Assembly (NCBI GenBank): GCA_030704615.1
Contig: CM060734.1
Coordinates: 54,392,042-54,456,041 of the forward strand
Source of the DNA: Takakia lepidozioides
Lineage: Eukaryota > Streptophyta > Takakiopsida > Takakiales > Takakiaceae
Direction: 5' to 3'
DNA length: 64,000 nucleotides
Shown here piece after piece: positions 51,196-62,887 of the stretch (position 1 is its first letter; every line of letters begins with the position of its first letter). The notes under the pieces are model-generated. The model was given only the letters and a program-made list of their open reading frames with translations, had not been told where the DNA came from and ran no database searches. A program made the translations under genes and the position numbers.

Positions 51196-51899
51196 AAGAT
51201 CTCTATCGTGCGCATACATATCGCTACACAACTACATCGCTGTCCAAAACCACACAACACATGTGCACACCACACACTAGTATACCACTAGTCCACCACT
51301 AGTCCAGCCACTAGTCCAACCACTAGGCTACAACTAGTCAGTCACTAGGCTGCCATTATGCTGCCCACTATGACAGTCACTAGTCCACACAATGATAAAG
51401 AAGAAGAATACAAGCACAAGCTCATGCAAGCTCACAAAGCTAAAGCATAAACTCATGCATATATAACCTCATCACTCAAATACAAGTCAAGCCAAGTGCA
51501 CCCCACGCCATGGGGAATCCACACTACGGCGCCATAGCTAGGCGCGGTGAGGCTCAATTCGAGAAAGATGAGCCTCCCCGTGCTTGCCGTGAAGATAACC
51601 ACTCCAGGGCCTAAATCTGCCTTGACCCCTGGATTGACACTTGGGCCAATCCCAAATGTCAATATGTAAAAGCTAGCTATTTCTTAGCTAGTTTCACACT
51701 AGTGGTAAAATAACTTGACAGCTGTCGTGCGCATACATATCGCTACACAACTACATCGTTGTCCAAAACCACACAACACATGTGCACACCACACACTAGT
51801 ATACCACTAGTCCACCACTAGTCCAACCACTAGGCTACAACTAGTCACTCACTAGGCTACCACTATGCTGCCCACTATGGCAGTCACTAGTCCACACAA
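51196..51899 (-). repeat. Composite terminal repeat A-B-A (minus copy)
   Basis: Inverse equivalent of 37118-37914. On the minus strand: A from 51899 (TGTGTGGACTAGTGACTG to GCGCACGACA), B 51720-51376 (TGTCAAGTT to TTTATCA), and a second A from 51375 to about 51196. The purine-rich GCTAGGGGGGCAATT precedes it. In the second A block both copies stop at the same GCGCA(C/T)GA point. Confidence 0.75.
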
Positions 51900-52160
51900 A
51901 TTGCCCCCCTAGCAGGTGCTTAGGTCCCTCTAAGTCCATGTAGCCACAAGATGTGATAGTGACCATAGCCTCACTAAAATCCTCCACCACTGTCCTTACT
52001 ACACTCAAACTCGATAGATCAAGAGGCCGGGTGCAAGAGTTGCCCCATCGTTAGTCGCCGTCCTGCAACCTGTGAACTTGAACCTGGGATCTCGTGTATT
52101 GACTCCTATGAGCTTGGCCTCCCATGTCTTGTTAGCTGCCTCTAGTCATGTCCACTGCCA

Positions 52161-52577
52161 CTATCCCAAGCAGTGTTGACATAACCAATATCCATCAGGA
52201 ACCCTCTCAAGAGGTGGTGTCAAGCATCCCATATGCCAACCTCTTGAGCATCGATCATACACCAGCATGGTGGCTGCCCCTTTGGCAGACCCACAGAGTA
52301 TGCACCTCAAACCTGCAGGTACCACTGCCAAGTTTGGGTCAACTCTGCCATCGACATTAGGAAGGTGACATGGCGCACAATTACGCACATGGTCTTTCCA
52401 AGTCATGCCATCCCGACCCTCCAAGATCAGGACTCTTGAGGGCAACACCTCTCAAACCCTCAGAATAACACACCTTGCAGTGACATCCAGGGTCGTAGGA
52501 GCAGTCTGCTGCAAATAAACATAGTCACCCGGCTAAACCGCCGAACCCTATGACGATATCCTCCACCACGTATAGTG
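52161..52577 (-). pseudogene. Integrase C-terminal domain fused to a PHD finger (minus copy)
   Basis: Same protein as 36434-36855. It starts with GGGYR and PGDYVYLQQ pieces (52577-52500) in shifted frames, a TGA in place of an Arg codon in ILRVxEVLPS, then VLILEGRDGMTWKDHVRNCA and the PHD finger CILCGSAKGAATMLVYDRCS, RGWHMGCLTPPLERVPDGYW, LCQHCLG. The third zinc Cys is changed to Tyr (LVYDRC), so the finger is damaged. The Leu between GC and TPPL is intact, unlike the plus copy. Confidence 0.78.
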
Positions 52578-53360
52578 GCATCACATGCACGTACCCACAC
52601 GTCAAGATTAAGGTTTGGCCTGCAAATGAAGGGAGAGACCCCTGCATCTGAGGTCCTCTCTGTCCTTCCCTGAGCTTCACTTGAGCTCCCTTGTTGCCTT
52701 GAGCACGTTGAGGTAGTGGTTGGCTAGGAGCACCACTACCCCGTGGTGTCTCCTTAGCAAATCCCACCATGACCACTCGTTCCTCCACCATGTTGAGCTC
52801 TATCCGCTCTGCCAGCAAAAACACATTTGCTAAGGTGGGTTGGGCCACTTGTAGGAGAGTGGCATCCCGTACCCTTCTCCTCAGCTCCTTGTCCAATATC
52901 CCATACCAGAATTGGACTGCATGAGCTTCCGTAACCCCTTGGTTTACATTATCAAGCGCCTCATGCAAGTGAAAGCCTCCCTCAAGCTCTCAGTAGGCTT
53001 CTGTTGGAACTCTTGCAACCTCCGCAACTTCTTTGTCCTCACCCCTTGGTAGTTCCCTCTCAACTCTTCGAAGAACTCCACAACAGGGTTGAAGGCAGGC
53101 ACGGGTACTGGTGCTGGTGCGGTAGTGGCTTGGGTGGACGTCGCTATAGTACTACCAGTCCCACTAGTCCCACTGCTGCTTGCTGAAGCTGCAGATGTAG
53201 CGGCAGGTGTAGCCACTGCCCTCGTGGCTCTAGTGCCCCTAGTGATGGAGACATAGTCGGGTGACCAGTACATCCTCCACTCCTCGATCTCAACCTCATG
53301 CCCCCGCCTGGACTCATGGTAATCATCCATAGGCGGCCTTGTCATTATTGTCGGACTCAA
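52578..53360 (-). pseudogene. Gag of the PHD-integrase element
   Basis: Minus-strand frames 52944-53360 and 52525-52968. An Ala/Thr/Ser-rich head is followed by FNPVVEFFEELRGNYQGVRT, LQEFQQKPTESLREAF, FWYGILDKELRRRVRDATLL and TLANVFLLAERIELNMVEER, the alpha-helical pattern of a Ty3 gag. It joins directly to the integrase tail at about 52577, so protease, RT, RNase H and the integrase core are deleted. A frameshift at ~52955 splits it. Confidence 0.65.
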
Positions 53361-55231
53361 TGGAGGAGATGTATGAAGCTACCAAAGGGCCACGAAGGTA
53401 CTCTGGGGCGGTGGGCACCATCGAGTTGGATGATTTTATCCAAGAGTTTGATAGTTGGTGTGATTTGTAGCAAATGCGCAATCCACAACTATTTACGCCT
53501 TTCATGGCATAGAAGGGGCTGTTTCAGCACCTTGAGGAAACAACTTGCACCGCCGGTGTGAGTCCTCCTGATTCACAATCCGAATCAAAACCTTCCGTAG
53601 AAGACACAGGAGGTGAAGGTGGCCTAAACCGCACACCTCGTCTCGTGTACCCACTAGTATCGCTAGTGCTCGAACCGGCACTGTCCCCAGCAACTAGTGG
53701 CACCTCCGTGTTGACAAACTGTCACTCAACTGGTCATGAACATTGTCCCTAATCCCCTCTCCACAAGGTAACCGGGTAGAGAACCTGTTGCGGTTTATGG
53801 TTTGGAATACTAGGTTCCTAACATAGCCTACACCTGCACCTGCATCCACCGCAAGCACTCCTATAGTTGGCTGGTCATCACCTCCAACCTCACCACATGA
53901 TAAACAATGATGGTCTGACTGGTCATCACCCCAACCTCACCATCGACAGCATGCTCTAGGACTGGCCGGTGATCAAATCCGAATCAATCACCTATAAAAA
54001 CAAGCGCCCACACAAAACTAACATGGCGCACAGTCAAGCATGTAGGTAGGGAGGGGATCCAAATACAAGAAATCAGAACGACAACTCCCCCACACCCAAA
54101 ACAACTCCACGGTGTTGCTCCTGCAAGGATACCCCAGCCCAAACCCGGACTGATTCTTGCCTCCACCTACGGAAAGGTCTTGGCCTAATGAGAGGGTGGA
54201 AAACTACGAGGAAGAGAAGCTAAAGCAATGCCTAACCCCAGCATGCCCTCATCCCTCACATTCCGCGAAGAGTTGACCCAATATGTGACCAACCTTGAGT
54301 ATGCCACCAAATTGGAGCAAGCGCCACAGATGCCGGTGAGATTTGAATTTTGGATCTGCTTATCTTCTCTGTCTCCCCCAACATGCTCTAGCTAGTTGCT
54401 ATGGTTTCGGGGAAGTTGCCCCGCACCTAAGCCTTCACGGCCCCTAGGTGGTTATTTCTTCCACCATTTTGTAAAACTATCTTTATTTAATTTGATTAAA
54501 TGGGCCTCCGTCCCCTTTCTTTAAAACAAAAAATAAAAAAGATCCCATTGTACTAAAGCCTCCACGGCCTCACTTGGTTATTTTTTCCATGTCATTCTAG
54601 TATATTTCCAGGGCTCTTCCCATGTTATTTTCTTAAAAATAACATAAAATATGTACCACCGTGTCACTCTAGTCACTACCTCAACGGAGATATTATGGAA
54701 TTGCAGGAATATGGGATAGGCTCTTTGGAGGCATGTACTAAGACCCCCCAAGAAAAGACGTGTATAAGAATAAAATATATTTCAGAGAGATCTTAATATG
54801 ATTTGAGATGAGATACCGATCTCCGCTCAGGTACTTCAGTGGGGGGTGCGTGGAATCTACAGTAGATAGTGTTGCTCTTTCAAGGCATTTTGAGGGATTT
54901 TTTTTTTTTTTTTTTTCTTCCTCTTACATAGAAGCCCCCCAGAGAAGGCCGAATGTATTGATAATGAGGAAAAAATAATCTCACATGACAGGCCATGGAG
55001 ACTGAGAAAAGGGGACTCACACAACCCCTACTCTTTGAGTCGGATCTCACAATGCATGTGTAACCCCGACTATTGTTATTAGTTTTTCCTTGCTCTTTCT
55101 AATCTGATCAACAGGTCTCTGTCAAAGTTTTAAAGAGCAAATTGGATTCCTGGATTCCTTAATAAAATTTTCCAGGGCTGTCACCCCCTGTTCAATCTAT
55201 AAAATTTGCTTAAGAAAAAAAGGATATGAAC
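53361..55231. other. Gene-free stretch with LINE tails
   Basis: No credible gene. It contains the 5' side of the PHD-element gag, LINE 3' tails at 54440-54540 and possibly 55140-55220 (plus strand, A-rich ends), and a 23-bp T run at 54899-54917 that may be a minus-strand poly-A tail. Confidence 0.45.
54440..54540 (+). mobile_element. LINE 3' end remnant
   Basis: TTTAATTTGATTAAATGGGC, then CTCCGTCCCCTTTCTTTAAAA and an A-rich tail. Near-identical to 33445-33545. Confidence 0.55.
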
Positions 55232-55856
55232 TCAACAATTGACCGGGGCTTTGCTAAGGACTGGGGAGGGGACGTCAGATGGTTGAACCCACCCGTCCTC
55301 TCTCTTCTTGAGCACAGACGGAGACAGTGAGAAATTGAATGTGTGCTTGGGCTTGCCGTGGATCCGCTTGCCACCTTGCCTTCTCTTATCTTTTCTAGAC
55401 TGTTGCAGGACCTCCGAGTTGAGGCCCAACACCGATGGACCCGCCATCGCTCCATCTGGAACCACAGTGATGCTTAGCAAATGGATTGCATCGAGCTGGC
55501 TGATGCCCAAGTCCGGCCCCAGTGATGTGAACCTGCCATTCAAACTTTCTCCATCCAGAAACCCATTGTCGCTGAACTCCTCGCTGAAGCTGAGGGTGGG
55601 GCTCAGTTGATTAGCCGCCAATCTCTGAACCTGTAGCTCCACAGCTTGTTTCTCCGTCAGCGGTTTCCTGGGTATCGGTGCAGGCCGCGTGCTACTGTGC
55701 TGTTTGTTTCTCATCGAGGGAGCTGGGGGCAAAGCAGCATGCTGTTGCTTGAGAGGGCTTCCCAAATTCCATTGCGTGCTTGGAACTGTAGTTTTCGGGT
55801 ATTTCGGCCTTCTACAACGATTCTGGCTGTCCAAGCCTGTGACACCCCTTGTTGTT
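55232..55856 (-). CDS. Unidentified ORF, probable host exon
   Basis: About 200 codons open on the minus strand, from a TGA at ~55856 to a stop at 55232. There is no ATG at the beginning (the first in-frame ATG is MRNKQHSS, ~55716), so it is either an internal/3' exon or starts there. Content: Pro/Ser/Arg-rich (TRPAPIPRKPLTEKQAVELQ), an acidic patch (LSFSEEFSDNGFLDGESLNG), a basic patch (SRKDKRRQGGKRIHGKPKH) that could be a nuclear signal, and LKKREDGWVQPSDVPSP near the end. No family recognised. It lies about 4 kb downstream of the villin stop on the same strand. Confidence 0.4.
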
Positions 55857-57477
55857 CAAGCTTTTACTAGATGATCAGTTCCTGAGCAAGCTATTTCGTC
55901 AGGATTGTCGTATGATAGATCACTGAATTCCCACTAGATAGTGTTTATTATCGCAAATTTGGAGACCTGTCACCTAAGACTTGTAACTAGTAATGTGTCT
56001 GTACATAAAATTCTGGTTGATCGTCTTAAGAGTTTTGCAGGTCAAGTTAGAGAATACAAACATGGTCCAAGTCTTACGATCAGTGGGTGAACTAATCGAG
56101 CATTTCTCAGCAGTGTTACTGGAGGAAAACACTACTTGGGAAGAAAAACTTTTCAGAAACTGCTACTTAGCAGTAGAGGGTCGACTCATTTCATTTTCTG
56201 GAAGATTCTGCTGTACCGGACAGAGAGAAGTTGTGTTTTGAGTAGATTCAATGACCTTGGAAGTTGTACACAGTAAAATTTACTTCACAGCTAGAGGCCT
56301 AAAGAACCTGAGAGACTATTTGAGAGGCATTATTCACTTGAACCTCTCAATGCAATGTGTTTAAGACTTAGACCCCCACAAAATGGGCGGCGACAGTATT
56401 GACTCCGAAGATAGGCCCATAAATGAAGATCTATCTTTGGAATTGAAGTGAAGGAAAGGGTCTGTATCTGTACCCTGCTGATGGGGGATGGTGGCTTTGG
56501 CATACTTCACTTTGCGCTCCATCACCTTCAAGAGCAGATCCTGCTCCCTGTATATAGTTGTACGATGCTTGAATAGCTTCTAATAAACCTACTTACACAC
56601 CTCGTAAAAAATATTAGCCTCGTGTAATTGTGCACAATTTCTAGAGTTAAGGATCAGTTGGAAGATCACCAATGTAGTAGGATCAGATGCTTTGAAATTC
56701 TGCAACTTAGACACAAGAGGATTGAGGTGTGTACCATCTATCTATGAGTCGATTTGGGTTCCGCCGAGGTCTAAACATTGCGAGTTGATCACTTCCACGC
56801 TCTTAGCTGTTCAACAACTTCATCTCATAAAGTGCCCAGAAGTATGTACGTACGGTTTGGGATCCAAGTTCTTCAGTTTTATCTTGTCTACTTAGTATGC
56901 TCACATGTTGTAGAACGGGCACAAACTATTCTAGCAACCTTGACATGAATGAAAGTGCCTGAAGTCAGACTAATAACTCCTTCAATCACCACTATTGTAC
57001 CTCTCTAATCTCTCTTCCGGTTTCCCTGGACGTCATGAGATCCTATTCTTTGCTTCTCGCTTATCTCTCTCTCACTCTCACATCTTTGCTTGTACCGTCT
57101 AGCCTACCTGTAGGTAACAGACTCAAGTGATGACCTTCAAACTTTTTACGTGACCCTTTTGGTCCCGACACTACCAAGGATATCGACACTTCTCTCCCTC
57201 TCTCTATAACGTGTCTCTTCCTACAAGGTCACCGTCGCATCCTAGAAGACTTCTCCATAGACTACGCGTTGCAGATCAACCTCAGTGCATGATCACCATC
57301 AGTGTCAGATCATGATTTTCAATGGCCATTCTGATCGAAGAATATTCCACTTCAACCTGCAAGAGATCAATTGAGGTCATGAAATCATACCTGAGTCTGG
57401 TTATCCACTCACCCAAATTTCAGTTTGCATCGACTGCCCTGGACAGATTGACGAAGGGCCATACGCCTTCAGGCTGA
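55857..57477. other. Gene-free stretch
   Basis: Short ORFs only and no recognisable motif. Some (C/T)TCTCTCTCT runs at 57000-57080 and 57190-57210. Confidence 0.45.
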
Positions 57478-58400
57478 ATGCAAACACATACACCTGCGCC
57501 ACCCCCAACCAAAAAGTGGAGCCCTCTTCGACTCGGTTGTCACCCGTGTTGCCACTTATGGCAGAACTCCCTGGCGGGGAAAAATTTGGAACCGCTGCAA
57601 TCGTCTTTCCTCCAAGGAATACCTGGAGCTAGAGGTACAACACCATCACAAATTCTGTGTGCAGAATTTGCACGCAAACCGAGGCCATCTTCCGGCTTAC
57701 GATCTTTCTGACAAGGTTACAAGCTTGCCCTTCCCTCCAGAGGGACTCACACCCAAGGGGCTGACAGCCTGGGCCCTCGCAACATCTATCAGGCTCCAAA
57801 CCGCTGGTTTCAAGACCTGATATGCTCGGGTGTCCAACTTTTTGGAGCGCAATGGACTCTCCGTTGCTGCCTACTGCCACAAAATACTGAGGGGGTGGAA
57901 ATTGCGTCCAAATAAGACCGCAACAGATAAATCAGATGAGAACGTATGGAACTTCACGTCAGGCGGACATGGAAACCATCCGACCTTACAGCAAAAGTGC
58001 AGTTCTATCTCCCGCTCTTCTCCTCTTCTGAGGACATTGGGGAGGTTCAGGGTGGGCTCCCACCGTCTGCAGATAGAGACTCGTAGGTGGAAAACCAGGA
58101 CCGCCTATACCTGGAAACAACAGGGAAATCTAGTGAAGAACAGATTTTCTTTGTAACTGCTGAGATCCGTGGGAGATTCAACTGTTTATTCCGTGATACC
58201 CAATCTCTCACTGAGGTCTTCCATTACAACGATGACTGCTCGGCAGCTTACTTGCATGAAGCATTGACACTTAGACAATCCCTCCAGCAATAGTTGCTTT
58301 TGGGCTGCTTGTGGAGAGCCTCAATCTGTTTCTCGTTTCTTTCTCTCTCTTGTCTCATAAGCTCTTTCAGCTTTCCACGGATGTTACAAAGTGCCATTTC
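57478..58400 (+). repeat. Dispersed repeat with coding potential, unidentified
   Basis: A plus-strand frame from about 57530 reads VVTRVATYGRTPWRGKIWNR, then NLHANRGHLPAYDLSDKVTS and LPFPPEGLTPKGLTAWALAT, to a TGA at ~57822. It is followed by SNFLERNGLSVAAYCHKILR and, at the end, AAYLHEALTLRQSLQQ stop (58291). Downstream come GTTGCTTTTGGGCTG and CATAAGCTCT..AGCTTTCCACGG. The last ~200 bp recur inverted at 63720-64000 with AAYLREALTLRQSLEQ stop. Two copies with the same stop and 3' sequence point to a mobile element, perhaps non-LTR. No domain recognised. Confidence 0.5.
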
Positions 58401-58544
58401 ATTTCTCTTGACAGCTCAAGGTAGATGACAAGCATGTGAAGGTCCAAACAAGACAGCGTCGGTTTGGGCATGCCAAAGGGCAGCTGAGGAGGAGAGACAA
58501 GAGTTGGAGCAGCAGTGCAGCGCTGCAGGATTTCAGCTGAGTCG

Positions 58545-58635
58545 GCCAGCTTGCTCTGTTATAACCACCGCCTTGCGTCCCCTGCTTCTCCTTCACCAAT
58601 GGAGCCGTGGGTTCAAATCCACACACTGCACCAAG
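58545..58635 (+). other. Possible tRNA-derived (SINE-like) segment
   Basis: GTTATAACCACCGCCTTGCG, then GTGGGTTCAAATCCACAC: a B-box-like GGTTCAAATCC in a 17-bp stem-loop-like context resembling a T arm, with plausible A-box spacing upstream. I could not fold a full cloverleaf, so a functional tRNA is not claimed. Confidence 0.25.
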
Positions 58636-58639
58636 TGCA

Positions 58640-59794
58640 TCTCCCCTTCACATTGGTTGAATGCAGTTGAATCCTGCGCAGCTGATCCTGGGTTCAACAT
58701 TCAAATCCTGGCTGCCACATTGCGCACTCGTACTGAGCTTGAATGATCTTAGGCTTGTGAAGCTTTTACTCCCATGCCTTGTAAACACAAGGATCTAGAG
58801 GAGTTTGCACCAGTGCGCACCAGTCTCCAGGCCCCGAATGGCTCCATCATGCATAGCAAAATCCATTCACTCAGGAGGGCTCAGGTCTCATGATGATCAG
58901 CTCGTGACATTCACAGAAGGGATACAATGGCTCTTGCATGCAATCTAGCTCAAGGACGATGGGCTCTCCCACTGCCACCCATCTCCTCTTTTCGTCTAGA
59001 TGGTCGCACGAACTTAGGGACATTGATACCAAAATGGAGCTAGAATGACATAACTACAACTACAGTACTGTGCCAAGGTGAGCCCGAGAGAAAGGGAACC
59101 TTTTGGCCATACCACTTGTATACAGAAGCTGAAGCGGGAAAGGCAACCAATCAAAAACTATTAAAATCCAGCGCACTCTTAGCAGGAAATGTTTTTCCGA
59201 CAAAATTTGTTGCTCATGGGTTCCCCCTCTTTTCACAGAAAGGAAACCAGCCAGCTTTTGGAAGTGTCAGCTCATACCATAGAACTAACTTCACTGCCAC
59301 ACCGAAAAGAAGAGTATGCCTCCCTGGCAACGGGTTGCATTTAGTAGTCGTGATGGCAATCACCAGAAGGAAAAGATATTACAATGGCACGTTCACTAAT
59401 TTAGCATAAGAAAGGAACATAGAGACTAGGCTAATGTTGCATGCTTCATTCCTTCTGTGGGCGATGTGACTGTCTAGCTACCCTTTCAAGAATCAAATAC
59501 AGTACATACTGGGGGCAACAATTGGCTAGAGCAACATCAACAGCGAATCCAGTAGTGTGAAACACTCCTTAGCGCTGGTCAAGCAAGTAAAGGCAAATGG
59601 CGAACCTTTATAACTTTACAATCTCTCACATATCTCTGTGCTGGGAAACATCTGTGATACAGAGGCAGAAAACTATCGCATGTGAGGGTGTAACACAACC
59701 TTGATAGTTACAGAAAAATCTTTATGAAATCATATCCCCAAAACTGATACCTCTTTTGCGCCCTCTGCATCTTTACAAGCTACAATCATAGTAG
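58640..59794. other. Villin downstream region, no gene seen
   Basis: Between the SINE-like segment and the villin stop. The part next to 59795 should contain the villin 3' untranslated region (minus strand). No other gene. Confidence 0.45.
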
Positions 59795-62700
59795 CTAGAA
59801 AAGGTCCAGCGCTATTTTGCGCAGTTCTTGCTTCCACTTGGGCATCTTGTAAAACTGGTTTGTGGTCATTCCAAACAATTTCTCGAATTCCTCAGAAGAT
59901 AAATATGCCTGCAGAAGATAACATGTCCCAATACAGTGATTTACTAACCAATCACATGACATCTTTTAGTTTTATTGTTGAGAAGTGGGCAATGGACCTC
60001 AGATCAGCAAGGGGAAATCCGACACATCAGAGGGCACCAAAACTGGTTCAGCAAAGGAGAGAAAGCTCTCTCTGACAGCTGTCCCTTTCAATACATCTAA
60101 TGCAAGCTAGAGGGCTAATGGAGCGCTGTCCTTGAATCAACTCATGCTTTTTAGTTTTACAGCAATGCCATATATCATTTACCTGGAACCGGATTGTCAC
60201 TGGAAATTGTCCAATTAGCCCTGTGTGTCTCATGTGGATGTATTTATGTTTTCTCCTCTCATACAAACATATTAGGAAGTTTGTTTTGTCCAAGTCATGT
60301 GTCTCTCTCTTTGGTCTTTTTGTGGATGCTATAAAGTTCCTTTCTAGCTTCTTTCTGCCTCTTACCCACTGGATGTATACATTGTCTTCTATAAAAGGAT
60401 ATGAGCTAGCTGTTCCTCTCTTACCTTGGGCAACAGTAGATGAAAATAAGAGGTCATTCAAGGCAGTTAACTTCAGTACCTCTCTCCTTGTGGGATCAAT
60501 TCCAGGGGGAGGGTCTGTGGTCTCGACTTTCAAACGCTCATAGCTGAAAATCCCTGAGCTCACACCCTTCTCTTCTACTTCACCATCAGATGTTGTGCTT
60601 GTTGACTTAGAAAGCATTTCTGTATCACCCAGTGCTTCCACATTCATGATTGGTGATGTCAAGGCCACCCAATCGCCATCAGCTGGACAGACAATGAAGT
60701 GCTGCTGGTTATGTACAATAGCATGTCAAATCAAGTTTCACTAGAGTAGTTCCCAACAAATGTACTTTTCATTGAGCTGCAGTGTCTCTACTAACACAAT
60801 AGACATGTCCTTACCAAGAGTTGAAGGAACTGTGTCTGTTGAAGTGCTACGGACTGGGGAGAGGGCTGCATTTGCTGCAGTTCGCTGTGAAAAAGACGAG
60901 TGCACTCTTACAAAACCAGCGATGTGAGTTGCTGGGGCTCTAGGTGAGGAGGGTCTCAGGGGAGCATGAATAGGAGTGCCCTTGGGCTTTGGAGAGCCCC
61001 TCAATGTGTCGCCACCAGACCACAACACAGGGGACAAGGCCGCCATAGCTGCTGCTCTTTGAGAGGAAACATTCTCTTCGTGTCCAAACAATGTGTTTGG
61101 TGTCAGTCGCCTCTTGTAGTTCTGCAGATTTGACATGGAAAAGGTACAACCAATTATAAATAGGCAGAAGATTTACAACCAAGGGATTCTCAGCCTCATT
61201 GAACCATTGATATAGCTCTCCTAGTGATTCTCAAGCATGAAGATATGAGATCCTTTGTGACAAGAATTCAAAGGCTTGAGGGATGCAATCTGAATCAGGC
61301 ACGTGCAGTTCTAAAATATAATCCAAGTTAGATTGAGGCCTTCCCCGTTGCACTCCAATTACATGCCTGGTCTTAAAATTGAACATAAGGCATCTGACCA
61401 CGCTCAATCAATGACCCATCCTAGTTCAGAACAAAAGCAAAATTGCGCAGAGTACTTTCTGACAGAACTGATGTTTTGTATTCATCCACAAATGTGCATT
61501 AACAGTGTGGAGCTGTGAGGTGATGAACTGGAATGTGATACTGCTGCGCTGGGTCGCGCACACAGGTTTTGTAAGGTAGAACAAACTTAATTATAGCCCA
61601 AAATTGATTGACTACTTGGCATTGATTATGTCTATTCCCTTTTGGAAATAACTTCAGCATAGGATTGACACCAAACAAACTTTAATGAACATGCATCCCC
61701 AATGAACAAAATACTAAACTCAAATAATAAAGGAGTGTGGATCACCTCTGCACTTGAAGCTGGTTGCCCTTTCAGAGCTGCGAGCTTCCTGTCATACATA
61801 TCCCCATGCATCTGCCCACCCTACTATCTGTTACGAATGTGAAGGTCAAGTGTTTGTGGCCTTCAGAACCAACTGACATAAAGTGAAAGTGGGGGATTGA
61901 AGGAGGCTAAGGCCTTATGACTTTCTTCTTCTCTGCTACTCTTCTCTTCCACATACTTCAGTTTCTGCTATACCTGATTAAAGCCAAGGTAGCAAAAGAC
62001 AAGACAGACTAGTGTTTTCAGAATGCACATTCAGATAGTGTGCAAACGGCTAAGTGTAACAAACCTTGATTGGTGGCCTAGGTTTGTTGTGATATCTGGA
62101 AACTAGCACAAACTAACAATAGGAACCTACGTGCCAGTGCTTCCGCTTTTGTTATGGGATTCAACTTACAGTGGCCTTGCTTGGATCCCATGAAAAGTAG
62201 CAGGTAAAGAAAGATGGCTCATTTGCTTCCATTACTTTGAAGAAGGGGGTATCCTTGGATAGGCCCTCCAAAGCAGCAGCACGCTCAATGTACTTCTGCA
62301 TGAGTTTTTGGAACAAAACATACATTTCTTAACAAGCAGACCCACTTTTTTCCGGTTGAGGAAAACTGGAACCACTCCAGAACGTGCAGACATACTTGCA
62401 AAGCATGCAGCACCTCCCTACTTCTTGGAAGCAAAAACTTCCCACTTTATGATGCAAATGGCCCCACAAAGTCCAAAAATACCAAATAACAGGATGATAT
62501 AGTGTGCAACTTCAACATTTGAGTACACAGTGTCCCCCAGAACTCGACCCCCAAGATTTTGCTAGTAGACAAGGTCTGTAGTCTGTAGCACAAATGTGAC
62601 TGCAGCTCTACCTCTTAAGAATTCTGAAAAAGTCTTCCTAAACAAGAAGCATCCACATTGTAGGACACAAAATTTACTCCTACAATAACCGTGGCCTCAA

Positions 62701-62887
62701 TCAAACTCACATATCATTTTCATGTTGGCTGAAAGAAGATTAATACCTGGGCAAGATCAGAAGCATGTTGTTTGTCGTGAGTGCTGGCATGTTGACCCAC
62801 CCACACAAATACAGCACTGTGACAGTCCAGAATCATCACATCTTCGCTCAGCAAGTCCTCTTGTGAGAAATTGAACACCTCTGTCAC
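59795..62887 (-). CDS. Villin (gelsolin/villin family actin-binding protein), 3' six exons
   Basis: Exons on the minus strand: 62747-62887, 62170-62295, 61746-61811, 60815-61121, 60480-60682, 59795-59908. All introns are GT-AG and the joined frame is open to TAG (59795-59797). Exons 1-3 encode gelsolin domain 6: VTEVFNFSQEDLLSEDVMIL, FVWVGQHASTHDKQ, QKYIERAAALEGLSKDTPFF and FFTCYFSWDPSKAT. Exons 4-5 are a Ser/Pro/Thr-rich linker of ~140 residues. The headpiece starts in exon 5 (FSYERLKVETTDPPPGIDPT) and ends in exon 6 (AYLSSEEFEKLFGMTTNQFY, KMPKWKQELRKIALDLF). The PKWKQ Trp, basic residues and C-terminal LF needed for F-actin binding are present. Plant villins bundle, cap or sever actin filaments in the cytoplasm. 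Domains 1-5 lie upstream, beyond or near the right edge. No lesion seen. Confidence 0.93.
60815..61121 (-). other. Villin linker exon with an internal duplication
   Basis: 307-nt exon (acceptor CTGCAG, donor CTTG|GTAAGG). It contains SSQRAAAMAALSPVLWS and, about 50 residues later, FSQRTAANAALSPVRST: two copies of a S-Q-R-(A/T)-A-A-x-A-A-L-S-P-V motif. Plant villins usually carry one QRAAA.AALS element at this place. The intervening part is Pro-rich (SPKPKGTPIHAPLRPSSPRA). Confidence 0.75.
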
